Assembly: GCF_025961225.1 (NCBI RefSeq)
Contig: NZ_JAOQNG010000010.1
Location: forward strand, 982,501-1,046,500
Length of the DNA stretch: 64,000 nucleotides
Direction of reading: 5' to 3'
Source: Azospirillum canadense
Lineage (GTDB): Bacteria > Pseudomonadota > Alphaproteobacteria > Azospirillales > Azospirillaceae
Shown here: positions 18,890 through 28,104 of the stretch, in pieces
Position numbering within the stretch: position 1 is the first letter of the stretch
Layout of the letters: each line of letters starts with the position of its first letter
The notes under the pieces: model-generated
Database searches by the model: none
Seen by the model: only the letters and a program-made list of their open reading frames with translations
What the model was told of the DNA's origin: nothing
Made by a program: the position numbers and the translations under genes

Positions 18890-21343
18890 TCATCCCACCT
18901 TCCGCTGCGTTTCCGCCTCCGGCGGGCTGAGCGCCGCGCGCACCGCGTCGTCGACCCGCTCCAGCCAGACGAAGGTCAGCTGGTCGCGCACGGCGGCTGG
19001 GATGTCGTCATAGTCCTTGCGGTTGCGGGCCGGCAGCATCACCGTCTTTAGCCCGGCGCGCTGGGCGGCCACCACCTTCTCCCGAATCCCGCCGACCGGT
19101 AGGACGAGGCCGCGCAGGCTGATCTCCCCCGTCATCGCCGTGTCAGCGCGAACACAGCGGCCGGAGAGCAGCGAGACCAGCGCCGTGAACATCGCCACAC
19201 CGGCGGACGGGCCGTCCTTCGGGATGGCGCCGGCCGGGACGTGGACGTGGATGTCGAACTTGTCCAACCCCTCCGGGTCCAATCCCAGCTCCCGCACCCG
19301 CGACTTGATGAGGCTGAGCGCGGCCTGCGCGCTTTCCTTCATCACGTCGCCGAGCTGCCCGGTCAGGATCAGCCGGCCGGAGCCGGGGAAGCGGCTCGCC
19401 TCGATGAACAGGATGTCGCCGCCGACCGGCGTCCAGGCGAGCCCCGTCGCCACGCCGGGCACGCTGGTGCGCATCGCCACGTCGTTCTCGAATCGCGGCG
19501 GACCGAGGATCTCGGTCAGCATCGGCGGGTCGACACGAAGCCGCTCCACCTGCCCTTCGGCGATGCGCACCGCGACGTGCCGCGCGACGGCGCCGATCAT
19601 GCGCTCCAGGTTGCGGTTCCCGGCCTCGCGCGTGTGGTCGCGGATGATGGCGCGCAGCGTGTCGTCAGGGATTTCCAGCTGATCCGGCCGCAACCCGTTG
19701 GCGGCGAGCTGGCGCTTCACGAGATAGCGCTTGGCGATCTCCAGCTTTTCGTCCTCGGTGTAGCCGCTGAGTTCGATCAGCTCCATGCGGTCGCGCAACG
19801 GACCGGGGATGGTGTCCAGCACGTTGGCGGTGGCGATGAACATCACCTTCGACAGGTCGAAAGCCACGCCCAGGTAATGGTCGCGGAAGGTGGCGTTCTG
19901 CTCCGGGTCCAGCACCTCCAGCAGCGCCGCCGACGGGTCGCCGTGGAAGCCCTGGCCCAGCTTGTCCATCTCGTCCAGCATCAGCACGCAGTCGCGCGTA
20001 CCGGCCTTGCGGATCGCCTGCACGATGTTGCCGGGCAGCGCGCCGACGTAGGTGCGGCGGTGGCCGCGGATCTCGCTCTCGTCATGGACGCCGCCCAGCG
20101 AGACGCGCGCGAAGGCCCGCCCCGTCGCCCGCGCGATGCTCTGGCCGAGGGAGGTCTTGCCGACGCCCGGCGGCCCGACGAAACACAGGATGGGGCTGCG
20201 CCCTTCCGGGTTCAGCTTGCGGACGGCCAGGAACTCCAGGATGCGGCGCTTGACCTTTTCCAGCCCGTAATGGTCCTCATCCAGGATGCGCCGCGCCTCG
20301 GCGATGTCGATGCTGGATTCCGACAGGCGGTCCCAGGGCATCTCGATCAGCCAGTCCAGGTAGGTGCGCACCATGGAGTATTCCTGGGCGGCCTCCGGCA
20401 TCCGCTCCAGCCTGCGCAGTTCCTTCTCCGCGTGTTCGCGCACGTCGGGCGGCATGCCGGCCTTGACGATGGCGTCCTGAAGCTCCCCGATCTCCGCCTG
20501 CCGGCCCTCGTCAGCCTCGCCCAGTTCCTTCTGGATGGCGCGCAGCTGTTCGCGCAGCAGGAACTCCCGCTGCCGCTCGTCCATGGCCTCCCGCGTACGC
20601 TCACGAATGTCGCGGGAGATGCGCAGCACCTCGATGCGCTGGGCCAGCAGGCTGCCGACCTTCTCCAGCCGCTCCAGCAGGTCGATGGTTTCCAGCACCC
20701 CCTGCTTCTCGGCGGGCTTCAGGTCCATGTAGCTGGCGGTCATGTCGGCCAGTTCGGCGGGGCTGTCGATCGCCTGCACCGCGGCCAGCAGCTCCTGCGG
20801 GGCCTGGGGCAGCAGTTGGAGCGCCTCCGCCGCCTCGTTGCGCAGGTTCAGGAAGCGCGCCTTGACCTCCGGCGAGTTGACCTCGCTTTCCTCCACCATC
20901 TCCACGCGGGCGGCCAGGAACGGGTGGCCCGGCACCCATTCAACCACGCGGAAGCGCTGCAAGCCCTGGCAGACCAGATGGTGCGACCCGTCCGGCGTGG
21001 TGACGTAGCGTAGGATGTTCGCGGTGGTGCCGATGCGGTGCATGTCGGCGCCGGTCGGCTCCTCCACCGCCTCGTCGCGCTGGAGCAGGATGCCGACCGC
21101 CCGTTCGCGGCGCGCCGCTTCCTGAGCGGCGGCGATCGACCGCGCCCGGCCCACCGTGACCGGCAGCACGACCCCCGGGAATTGCACGAGGTTCCGCACC
21201 GGGATGACCGGGATCACATCGTCCGGAAGGCTGTCGCCGGCGGTTTCGGGGGCGGTTTCGGGGGCGGCCTCGGGGATGGTGATTTTGGCAGCCGCGTCGG
21301 TGGCTTGGTCCGTGGCGTCGCCCGCAGCGTCATCGTCCGTCAT
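18890..21343 (-). CDS. lon: ATP-dependent protease Lon (hsp20-linked copy)
   Basis: Lon is a hexameric AAA+ serine protease degrading misfolded and regulatory proteins. The 817-residue protein has a LON substrate domain (about 45-235, starting VIPVIPVRNLVQFPG), helical linker, AAA+ module with Walker A GPPGVGKTS and Walker B LMLDEMDK, sensor elements, and a protease domain with Ser in PKDGPSAGVAM and Lys in GGIREKVVAAQ. Both catalytic residues are present. The ATG at 21343 has AAGGA eight bases upstream. It begins 12 bases after the hsp20 stop, so the two form a heat-shock operon. The main housekeeping lon is usually beside clpX, so this is probably a second copy. Confidence 0.95.
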   Translation of the reverse strand: MTDDDAAGDATDQATDAAAKITIPEAAPETAPETAGDSLPDDVIPVIPVRNLVQFPGVVLPVTVGRARSIAAAQEAARRERAVGILLQRDEAVEEPTGADMHRIGTTANILRYVTTPDGSHHLVCQGLQRFRVVEWVPGHPFLAARVEMVEESEVNSPEVKARFLNLRNEAAEALQLLPQAPQELLAAVQAIDSPAELADMTASYMDLKPAEKQGVLETIDLLERLEKVGSLLAQRIEVLRISRDIRERTREAMDERQREFLLREQLRAIQKELGEADEGRQAEIGELQDAIVKAGMPPDVREHAEKELRRLERMPEAAQEYSMVRTYLDWLIEMPWDRLSESSIDIAEARRILDEDHYGLEKVKRRILEFLAVRKLNPEGRSPILCFVGPPGVGKTSLGQSIARATGRAFARVSLGGVHDESEIRGHRRTYVGALPGNIVQAIRKAGTRDCVLMLDEMDKLGQGFHGDPSAALLEVLDPEQNATFRDHYLGVAFDLSKVMFIATANVLDTIPGPLRDRMELIELSGYTEDEKLEIAKRYLVKRQLAANGLRPDQLEIPDDTLRAIIRDHTREAGNRNLERMIGAVARHVAVRIAEGQVERLRVDPPMLTEILGPPRFENDVAMRTSVPGVATGLAWTPVGGDILFIEASRFPGSGRLILTGQLGDVMKESAQAALSLIKSRVRELGLDPEGLDKFDIHVHVPAGAIPKDGPSAGVAMFTALVSLLSGRCVRADTAMTGEISLRGLVLPVGGIREKVVAAQRAGLKTVMLPARNRKDYDDIPAAVRDQLTFVWLERVDDAVRAALSPPEAETQRKVG

Positions 21344-21354
21344 GCATCTGTCCT

Positions 21355-21762
21355 TCAACCCATCTTGTCGAGCGCCAGCACAAGGCAGCCGGCGACGAGG
21401 TCGCGCCGGCCCATGCGGAAGGCGCCGGCGGGCAGTTCGATTCGCCGCTCGAAGCGGCCGTGCGGGATTTCAAGCCGGTGGATGATGCCGTCCCGGCCCA
21501 GCGGCAGAGACCGCTCGCCGGCGACGACGAGGACCCCGTCCTCGACGGCGATGTCCAACTGGTCCGCCGCGACGCCGGGCAGGGCCACGACGATCATAAC
21601 CGCGTCCTCCGTCTCGTAGACGTCGACCGGCGGGGTCCAGCAGGCCCGGCGGGAGCCCGGCGGCGCTGGGCGGAAGAACTGGCGGTGCAGCCGTTCGGCG
21701 CGGTCGAGCAGTTCGACGGCTTCCGACCACATGAAGGAACCGGGGTCGCGACGGGGTGGCAT
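21355..21762 (-). CDS. small heat-shock protein, Hsp20/alpha-crystallin family
   Basis: The 135-residue product has an alpha-crystallin domain (about residues 45-130): PPVDVYETEDAVMIVVALPGV, then VLVVAGERSLPL and FERRIELPAG. Small heat-shock proteins hold unfolded clients for refolding or degradation. The C-terminus ends LALDKMG and lacks the common IxI tail motif. It lies directly upstream of lon, suggesting delivery of clients to this protease. Upstream, a short tandem GTCAAGATCGGGCG repeat lies at about 21781-21808. Confidence 0.88.
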   Translation of the reverse strand: MPPRRDPGSFMWSEAVELLDRAERLHRQFFRPAPPGSRRACWTPPVDVYETEDAVMIVVALPGVAADQLDIAVEDGVLVVAGERSLPLGRDGIIHRLEIPHGRFERRIELPAGAFRMGRRDLVAGCLVLALDKMG

Positions 21763-21811
21763 GGAACCTCCTCGGCAAGGGTCAAGATCGGGCGGTCAAG
21801 ATCGGGCGACG

Positions 21812-22111
21812 TCAGGCACCGCCGCCGGATTCCTCGGCGGCGCCGGGCGCACGATCCTCGGCACCCCGCCGGCCTCCCTGCGGCTCGTTCTCGATCCCCA
21901 TCATGCCTTCCGCGGCGCGACCCAGGTTCCCGCTCCCGGACACCACGTTGGCGTCCATGGCCTCCGCCGCGTGGCTGGCTCCGTCACCCCCCGAATCGCC
22001 GTCGCTGAGTTCCCGGCAAGCCCGCTCCCAATTTTCCGCATGCCGGCCCTCCGGGCGCCCTTCCTGTTCCCAAATCTCGTAAGCCCGCTGCCGGATGCGG
22101 TTCTCGTCCAT
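21812..22111 (-). CDS. DUF2934 domain protein
   Basis: The 99-residue protein starts with the DUF2934 motif IRQRAYEIWEQEGRPEGRHAENW (residues 5-28) followed by a Gly/Glu-rich disordered tail. Function is unknown; short DUF2934 proteins are common in Rhizobiales and Rhodospirillales near stress genes. It lies 50 bases upstream of hsp20 on the same strand. Confidence 0.75.
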   Translation of the reverse strand: MDENRIRQRAYEIWEQEGRPEGRHAENWERACRELSDGDSGGDGASHAAEAMDANVVSGSGNLGRAAEGMMGIENEPQGGRRGAEDRAPGAAEESGGGA

Positions 22112-22303
22112 GGCGCCTTGGTCCCTTCCCGTTGTCGGCCGTATGCTGCGGCGCGATGGCGCAACGCAGCATCCCCGGCACTCGGGCCGGGGACCGTTCG
22201 TTGGCTTAGCAACGGCGTTGGGAAGTCCGGCGTTCCGCTGTCCGTCCGGACATCAGACGGAAGAGGAGGAGATGGCCGTTGGAGTCACGGAATGGTTGAG
22301 ATT

Positions 22304-22549
22304 TCAACCATGCCCATCCGGCGGATCGGGACGGCCGATGTCGTCGTCATGGCCGCTGCGGTTGCTGAGGAAGACCAGCGCCATCAGGCCGATGGCGACA
22401 GCGCTGGTCAGCACCGCCCCGGCGATCATCGCCAGCAGCCCCTGAAGGCTGAGACCGAAGGTGTCGAAACCCTGCACCGCCCAGGCGCCGAGCAGAACCA
22501 CGGCGACCAGGACGGGACAGGCGATCAGAAAAACGCGAAGCCAGCTCAT
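22304..22549 (-). CDS. small two-TM membrane protein
   Basis: The 81-residue product has two predicted membrane helices, about residues 6-24 (VFLIACPVLVAVVLLGAW) and 36-62 (LLAMIAGAVLTSAVAIGLMALVFLS), and a short acidic cytosolic tail (SGHDDDIGRPD). No family is recognised. It is an isolated minus-strand gene between the stress genes and the universal stress protein gene. Confidence 0.6.
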   Translation of the reverse strand: MSWLRVFLIACPVLVAVVLLGAWAVQGFDTFGLSLQGLLAMIAGAVLTSAVAIGLMALVFLSNRSGHDDDIGRPDPPDGHG

Positions 22550-22640
22550 GCACGCTTATCCCCTCTCCCAGCCCCGCCGGGGGCGGGCGAGGGAGATGAG
22601 CGCCGGTTTCAAGACGCATCACACCCCTCGCCTGACTTCC

Positions 22641-23465
22641 TCAATGCGACAACAGCAGCGGGACCGGGCTGGTGCGCAGGACGTGGCGGGTGCCGCCGCC
22701 GCGGTGCAGGAAGGGGAAGCCGTAATGGCCGTGCGCGCCCATCACCAGCAGGTCGGCGCCAGCGTCCATGGTGCGGGCCAGCAGCGCGTCCATGGCGCCG
22801 ATGTCGGACACGGTGAAGTGCGTCTGCTCCGCCTTCACGCCGTGCAGGGCCAGATGCTCCAGCAGGCCGACGCGTTCCGTGTCGGACACGTTGGCGGCCG
22901 CGGCCTGGGTCAGCACGGTGATGACCGTCACGTCGCTCGCCGCGGTCAGGAAGGGCATGGCGTCGCCCAGTGCGCGGGCGGCCTCCCGCTCGGCGTTCCA
23001 GGCGACGGCGATGCGCTTGCCGATCGTCGGGAACGTCCCGGCGTAGGGAACCACCAGCACCGGGCGGCCGGAGTTCAGCACCACCTGCTCGTTCAGCTCC
23101 TCCGGCGCGGCACCGTCGCCGGCGCTGCGGTCGTACTGGCCCAGCACGGTGATGTCGGCGAAGCGCGACCAGATGATCGTCTCGCGGATGACGTGGTTGT
23201 ACTCGCCGTGCGACAGCGCGTGCCAGTGCCCTTGAAGGCCGGCGGCCTGCAGCTTGGCGCGGAACATCTCCTCGCTGGCGGTGGCGGACTGGCCCAGATG
23301 GTCGCTCGACCGGCGCGCGATGATGCTGGTCGGGTTGCGGTCGGTCTGCGCGAACACGCCGCGCAGGAAGGCGCCATGCTGCTTGGCCAGCGCGACGGCC
23401 GCGTCGAGCCGCATCTCCACCTGCGGACCGGAATCGAGATGCACGAGGATGTGCTTGTAGGACAT
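22641..23465 (-). CDS. tandem-domain universal stress protein
   Basis: The 274-residue protein contains two UspA domains, about residues 1-145 (YKHILVHLDSG) and 150-274 (ADLLVMGAHGHYG, with SPVPLLLSH at the end). The G-2X-G-9X-G(S/T) nucleotide motif is present in modified form in the second domain (GAHGHYG...GGGTRHVL). The ATG at 23465 has GGGAGGAG upstream; a longer upstream reading has no credible start. The fusion of two domains is common. Role: survival under stress, by nucleotide binding. Confidence 0.88.
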   Translation of the reverse strand: MSYKHILVHLDSGPQVEMRLDAAVALAKQHGAFLRGVFAQTDRNPTSIIARRSSDHLGQSATASEEMFRAKLQAAGLQGHWHALSHGEYNHVIRETIIWSRFADITVLGQYDRSAGDGAAPEELNEQVVLNSGRPVLVVPYAGTFPTIGKRIAVAWNAEREAARALGDAMPFLTAASDVTVITVLTQAAAANVSDTERVGLLEHLALHGVKAEQTHFTVSDIGAMDALLARTMDAGADLLVMGAHGHYGFPFLHRGGGTRHVLRTSPVPLLLSH

Positions 23466-23616
23466 GAGAACTCCTCCCGTTTTTCTTGTGCAGCCGGGCG
23501 GGCCGCGAGGTTGCCCATCGCCGCCAATTGTCCAACGAGCGCGAAAACAACGCCAGCACGAAAACCCGGGTGCGTACGAAAGGAACACGGCGGTGCGGGA
23601 TGGAATGGCGTCCCGT

Positions 23617-25461
23617 CTAGAACCGCACCCCGACGCGGGCGGTGAAGGCGTGGTTGTGGCCGTCGGCGCCCGACAACTCCGCCCGATAGCCGACGGCGGC
23701 GGTCACCGCCTGCCCGATGTGGGCCGACAGGCCGGCGCCGACCACCAGCGCGTTGCGGCCGATGCCGCTGGGGTTCACGCTGTTGGAGGCGCCGCCGGGA
23801 AGGATCACCGTCACGGTGCGCGGGTCGTCGGCGAACTCGTGCTCCCAGGCGAGCGCGAGGCTCGGCTCCAGCACCGCCTGCCCGATCTCGAAGCTGGTGG
23901 AGGCCTCGGCCCCGACGCTGCTGGCGACCGACCGGGCGCTCTGCCGTTCGGTGCGCAGCGACAGCGGCCCAGCGCCGGTCTCGCCGTAGCCGTCGACCTC
24001 CGAATACAGGTACCGCAGGCCGAGCCGCGGTCCGACGGAGAAGCGACCGACCTGCGCGGTGTAGCCGCCCGCGACCGAGAATCCGTAGGTCTGGCCGTCG
24101 GTTTCCGCCGACGCGGTCGGGAAGACCGCGAAGCCCGTGTTGCGGTCGATGTCGCCGTAATGGTCGAAGGACACGCTGCCGAGAATGGCGAGGGAGAATC
24201 CCTGCGCCTCGGTGATCGCGTGCAGGCCGATGATGGTGCTGGTGACGCCGACCTCCCCTTCCCCCTTGTCGAGTGTCGCATGCCCATGCGCGCCGCCAAC
24301 CGACAGGCCGACCCGCGTCGACGGGTTGATCGTGTATTGCGCCCCGACCCCGCCAACCTGGGTGTCGTACCGGAACCCCGCCTGTTCCGAGTTCCCGGCG
24401 AGCCGCCCCCAGGAGGCGTCGCCGATCAGGAACGCCGACAGCGGCCCCTCCCCGATCTTTTCCACCCGCGATCCGGCCGCCGTCCCCAGCGCCGTTCCGG
24501 TCACGGAACCGAGCAGCGCCCGGTGCCAACCGCGGGAGATGTCGAAGGCCAGCTCCGGCTGCATCGCCACCGTCTCCGCCGCGTCGTTCAGCGCCAGGAC
24601 GGCGCCCTGCATGTACTGCGCGATCAGCAGATGCGCGGCCTGGGTCGGGTGGATCTCGTCCCAATAGACGGTCTGGTCGGCCTGCGCCTGGGTCGGGCAG
24701 GCGCCGGTGGCCTTGTTGCCGGAAATGCAGGGGGTCAGCGTGTTGGTGAAGCCGTAAGCCGTCGGGTTGGCCGCCACTGCCCGATACAGCCCGTTCACGT
24801 CGGCGACGATGATCTTGACGCCCAGCCGCTTCTCTAGGTCGTTCATCGCTTGCTGGAGCTGTGCGTTGTGCGCCCCGGTGACGAGGTTCAGCAGCGCGGC
24901 GCGGTCGGTGCCGCGCGTGTCGGGGATGTTGCCGAGGTCCGGCAGGTTCGGCACCAGGAAGGTGCGCCCGCCCAGCGCCGCCAGCCGCGTGACGGCCGTG
25001 GAGATGTTGCCGACCGTCTGCGCGATCAGCGGGGCCGGATCCTGCCCCGCCTTGACCCCGTTGAAATAGTCGTTGCCGCCGGCCCAGACGGTGAAGATAC
25101 CGCCGCCGCGGTTGCCGGGCCCCGTCAGGGCGAACTGGCTGACCTGCCCCAGCACGCCGGGGACGTTGGACTGCGACAGCGCGCCCGTCTCCGCGCCGCC
25201 GTAGGCGTAGTTGGTCTGCTGGTTCGGCGTGCTGCCGACCAGCGGCGCGAAGCGCTCCACCCACACCGGGCCGTTGGAGAAGCGGCCGTCGAAATAGGGC
25301 GGGCTCTGTGGGATCAGGCCCTTCGTCAGTTCATAGACGCGGCCGGTGTCGGACAGGCTGTCGCCGAAGACGAAGGTGCGGTCGAAGGGCACGGCCCCCG
25401 CTACCACGGGCACCCCCAGCAACACCGCCGCCACTCCCGCCGCCATCCCGATCGCGCGCAT
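23617..25461 (-). CDS. GDSL-family autotransporter esterase/lipase
   Basis: The 614-residue product has a signal peptide (residues 1-23, GVAAVLLGVPVVAGA), a GDSL/SGNH hydrolase passenger with Ser35 in FGDSLSDTGR, block III GGNDYF, and the Asp-His pair in DEIHPTQAAH near residue 290, then an autotransporter beta-barrel (about 340-614) ending in the aromatic FTARVGVRF needed for Bam insertion. It resembles EstA-type surface esterases hydrolysing lipids or short-chain esters. The ATG at 25461 has a G-rich ribosome site. No partner genes are nearby, as usual for type V secretion. Confidence 0.92.
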   Translation of the reverse strand: MRAIGMAAGVAAVLLGVPVVAGAVPFDRTFVFGDSLSDTGRVYELTKGLIPQSPPYFDGRFSNGPVWVERFAPLVGSTPNQQTNYAYGGAETGALSQSNVPGVLGQVSQFALTGPGNRGGGIFTVWAGGNDYFNGVKAGQDPAPLIAQTVGNISTAVTRLAALGGRTFLVPNLPDLGNIPDTRGTDRAALLNLVTGAHNAQLQQAMNDLEKRLGVKIIVADVNGLYRAVAANPTAYGFTNTLTPCISGNKATGACPTQAQADQTVYWDEIHPTQAAHLLIAQYMQGAVLALNDAAETVAMQPELAFDISRGWHRALLGSVTGTALGTAAGSRVEKIGEGPLSAFLIGDASWGRLAGNSEQAGFRYDTQVGGVGAQYTINPSTRVGLSVGGAHGHATLDKGEGEVGVTSTIIGLHAITEAQGFSLAILGSVSFDHYGDIDRNTGFAVFPTASAETDGQTYGFSVAGGYTAQVGRFSVGPRLGLRYLYSEVDGYGETGAGPLSLRTERQSARSVASSVGAEASTSFEIGQAVLEPSLALAWEHEFADDPRTVTVILPGGASNSVNPSGIGRNALVVGAGLSAHIGQAVTAAVGYRAELSGADGHNHAFTARVGVRF

Positions 25462-25603
25462 GATCCCCCCACCGCTGCTCTCCCGCTGGAAACAGCGTCG
25501 GGGGCCGTCATGGCGCGCCGTCGCGGGCGTTACCGCCTTTTCGCGTGGAAGAGAAGCCTTCCGGACACGTTCATCAGCGCAAGAGGTCGATTTTCTTGGG
25601 TCA

Positions 25604-25640
25604 TCCACGGGGCCGCGCTTGCATGGAGCGGCCCCGTGGA
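25604..25640. repeat. perfect 13-bp inverted repeat
   Basis: TCCACGGGGCCGC at 25604-25616 is perfectly complementary to GCGGCCCCGTGGA at 25628-25640 with an 11-base loop. It lies about 90 bases after the stop of the 174-residue gene and upstream of the autotransporter gene. No T-run follows on either side. Confidence 0.7.
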
Positions 25641-25725
25641 GGAGGCAAGACCTCGAAACTGCACCGGGCGGCACTGCATTGGCGGGGCCGCCCGATTTTT
25701 AAGGCCCGCCTTTTCGGATTGGCCG

Positions 25726-26250
25726 TCAGACCACCCCGCCTCCGCCCCGGAAGTTCAGCAGGCTCGGCGCCTTGTCGATGATCTCCTCCAGGATCAGGGA
25801 GGCCGTCTCCAGGTCGCGCTCCAGCTCCGCCCCCAGCTTGCCGGCGTAGCTCGGGCGCTGAAGCTTTTCGTGCGCGTCGTGCAGGCTGCGCAGCTCCGCC
25901 ACGAAGATCTCGCGCGCACCCATGGGCAGGATCGGATTGGCCGACAGCACGAAGAAGAAGCGCATGCTGGCGCGCACCAGCAGGGCCAGCATGACCGTGT
26001 CCAGCCGCTCGAACTGCTCGCGCAGGTCGTCGGAGCGCGTGTCCACGAGGTTGCGCAGCCGCTGCTCGATCAGGATGACCAGCGCCTGGAACTCCCCGAC
26101 CTTGTCGCGGAAGTCGCGGTAGGCGCCGAAGCTGTGCTTGCTGGCGTCGTGCTCGGCGCGCTGGGCAAGCTTCGACGCCTCGCGGCACTGCCGCTCCAGG
26201 GCGGACAGCAACTCCGTGACCTCGGCGCGGGTGTACTGGCGCTTGCTCAT
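25726..26250 (-). CDS. conserved hypothetical helical protein
   Basis: The 174-residue product is predicted almost wholly alpha-helical and charged (SKRQYTRAEVTELLSALERQ ... LEEIIDKAPSLLNF), with a hydrophobic middle helix VMLALLVRASMRFFFVLSA that may be buried rather than membrane-spanning. No motif or family is recognised. Coding is supported by length and normal high-GC third positions. It is monocistronic, between the autotransporter and the efflux operon. Confidence 0.6.
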   Translation of the reverse strand: MSKRQYTRAEVTELLSALERQCREASKLAQRAEHDASKHSFGAYRDFRDKVGEFQALVILIEQRLRNLVDTRSDDLREQFERLDTVMLALLVRASMRFFFVLSANPILPMGAREIFVAELRSLHDAHEKLQRPSYAGKLGAELERDLETASLILEEIIDKAPSLLNFRGGGGVV

Positions 26251-26358
26251 GGCGGCGGGGCGGTTCTTTGATTGCGATGGCCCGCCCTATAGCACGAACA
26301 CGCGCCCCGGGTCACCGTGGCGCGTGTTCGCACACGCGAAGGATCAGTGATCCGCCCG

Positions 26359-28068
26359 TCAATGATCAGCGGGTGCCGGCTTGCCGCCCGGCCGCCGGAC
26401 CAGCGGCATCAGCAGCAGGGCGGAGAAGAACACCCCGGCCATCAACAGCAGGCAGTCGTTGAAGGTCAGGACCAGCGCCTCGCGCTGCACCATGCCGGCC
26501 AGCGTCTTCATCGCCGCCCCCTGCGGGTCGACCACCATGCCGTCGAACTTGTTGGTCAGCCCGTCGATGGTGTCCTGCACCAGCGGGCGCGCCATATTCA
26601 GATTGTCGCCCAGCCGGTTCGTATGCAGCGCCAGCCGCTCGATCAGCACCGTGTTGATCGCCGCCAGCCCGATGGCGCCGCCCAGGTTGCGCATCAGGTT
26701 GTAGAGGCCCGACGCGTTCTTCAGCTGCTCCGGCGGCAGGGTGCCGAGCGCGATGGTGTTCACCGGGATGAAGCACAGCATCAGCGACAGCCCGCGCACC
26801 GCCTGCGGCAGGAACAGCTCCCAGAAGCCGGACTGGTTGGTCAGCTGGGCGTTCAGCCACACGCCGGTGCCGAACAGGGTCAGCCCCATGCCCAGCATGA
26901 CGCGCAGGTCCACCTTCTTCGACAGGGCGCCGGCGATGGGGGCGGACATGAACTGGAAGGCGCCGGTCACAAACATGATCGTGCCGATCTGCAGGCTGTT
27001 GAAGCCGCGCACGCGGGCCAGGAACAGCGGCTGCAAGTACACAGCACCGTACAGCCCGATGCCGATGATGAAGCTGTAGAGCGATCCGATGGCGAAGTTG
27101 CGGTCCAGGAAGGCGCGAAGCTCCACGATCGGGTTGCGGTAGGTCAGCACCCGCCAGAAGAAGCCGATGCCGGCCACCGCCGCGACAACCGCGAAGACCG
27201 CCACATACTCGTCCTCGAACCAGTCCTGGCGCGGCCCCTCCTCCACCACGAACTCCAGGCTGCCGAGGAAGGCGGCCATCAGGCCGAGGCCCACGAAGTC
27301 GAAACCCTTGCGCAGCGCCGGGTTCGGCTTGTCCACGTCGACCAGCGTCCAGACCAGCGAGGTCACGGCGATGCCCGGCAGCACGTTGGCCAGGAACAGC
27401 CAGTGCCAGGAAAAGCTCTGCGTCAGCCAGCCGCCCAGCGTGGGCCCCAGCGTCGGCGCCATGGTGGCGACCAGACCGATCATCACCGACACGCCGGCCC
27501 GCTTCTCCGGCGGGAATAGGGAGAAGCTGGTGGCGAAGACGGTCGGGATCATGGCGCCGCCGATGAAGCCCTGGAGCGCCCGCCACACGATCATCGATTC
27601 GATGCTGGAGGTGAAGGCGCAGGCGACGCTGGTCAGCGTGAAGCCGGCGGCGGCGATGGTGAACAGCACGCGGGTGGACAGGATCCGCGCCAGCATGCCG
27701 GACAGCGGGATCATCACCACTTCGGCGATGAGGTAGGAAGTCTGCACCCACGAGATCTCGTCGGCGCTGGCCGCGAGGCCCGCCTGGATCTCCGACAGGG
27801 AGCTGGACACGATCTGAATGTCCAAGATCGCCATGAACATGCCGACGACCATGGACAGGAATCCCGCCCAGTCGCGGCCCGTGACCTTGCGGAAGGCTCC
27901 GGCCCCCGGTGGGGAGCCGGCCGGCGGATTCGGGGAGGAAGGGGCCGCCGCGTCCCGACCCGCGGGGGTGGGGGATGGAAGCCGGGGCGCGGCGGCCGCA
28001 CCACCCGCGGCCGTCGGGGGAACGGCAATGCGGGTGGAAGGCGTGTCGTCGTTGGTGATGGCGGTCAT
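26359..28068 (-). CDS. DHA2-family drug efflux MFS transporter (EmrB type)
   Basis: The 569-residue protein has a Pro/Ala-rich cytoplasmic N-terminus of about 60 residues and 14 predicted membrane helices, typical of DHA2 proton antiporters. Signatures are MAILDIQIVSSSLSEIQ (motif D1 region), SEIQAGLAASADEISWVQTSYLIAE and the helix-5 motif LGPTLGGWLTQSFSWHW (antiporter motif C). It is 36 bases downstream of the HlyD-type gene, and together they would form an EmrAB-TolC-like pump exporting hydrophobic toxic compounds. Probably repressed by the divergent TetR protein. Confidence 0.93.
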   Translation of the reverse strand: MTAITNDDTPSTRIAVPPTAAGGAAAAPRLPSPTPAGRDAAAPSSPNPPAGSPPGAGAFRKVTGRDWAGFLSMVVGMFMAILDIQIVSSSLSEIQAGLAASADEISWVQTSYLIAEVVMIPLSGMLARILSTRVLFTIAAAGFTLTSVACAFTSSIESMIVWRALQGFIGGAMIPTVFATSFSLFPPEKRAGVSVMIGLVATMAPTLGPTLGGWLTQSFSWHWLFLANVLPGIAVTSLVWTLVDVDKPNPALRKGFDFVGLGLMAAFLGSLEFVVEEGPRQDWFEDEYVAVFAVVAAVAGIGFFWRVLTYRNPIVELRAFLDRNFAIGSLYSFIIGIGLYGAVYLQPLFLARVRGFNSLQIGTIMFVTGAFQFMSAPIAGALSKKVDLRVMLGMGLTLFGTGVWLNAQLTNQSGFWELFLPQAVRGLSLMLCFIPVNTIALGTLPPEQLKNASGLYNLMRNLGGAIGLAAINTVLIERLALHTNRLGDNLNMARPLVQDTIDGLTNKFDGMVVDPQGAAMKTLAGMVQREALVLTFNDCLLLMAGVFFSALLLMPLVRRPGGKPAPADH

Positions 28069-28104
28069 GGTCGCCCTCTCCAGGACGAAAGAGTGTGTCT
28101 GGCT

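Noticed and set aside
22272..22445. Plus-strand frame with a strong GAGGAGGAG before its ATG
   Set aside because: It is antisense to the 81-residue membrane gene, and the protein is Ser/Arg/Pro-rich without pattern; the minus gene has clear membrane helices.
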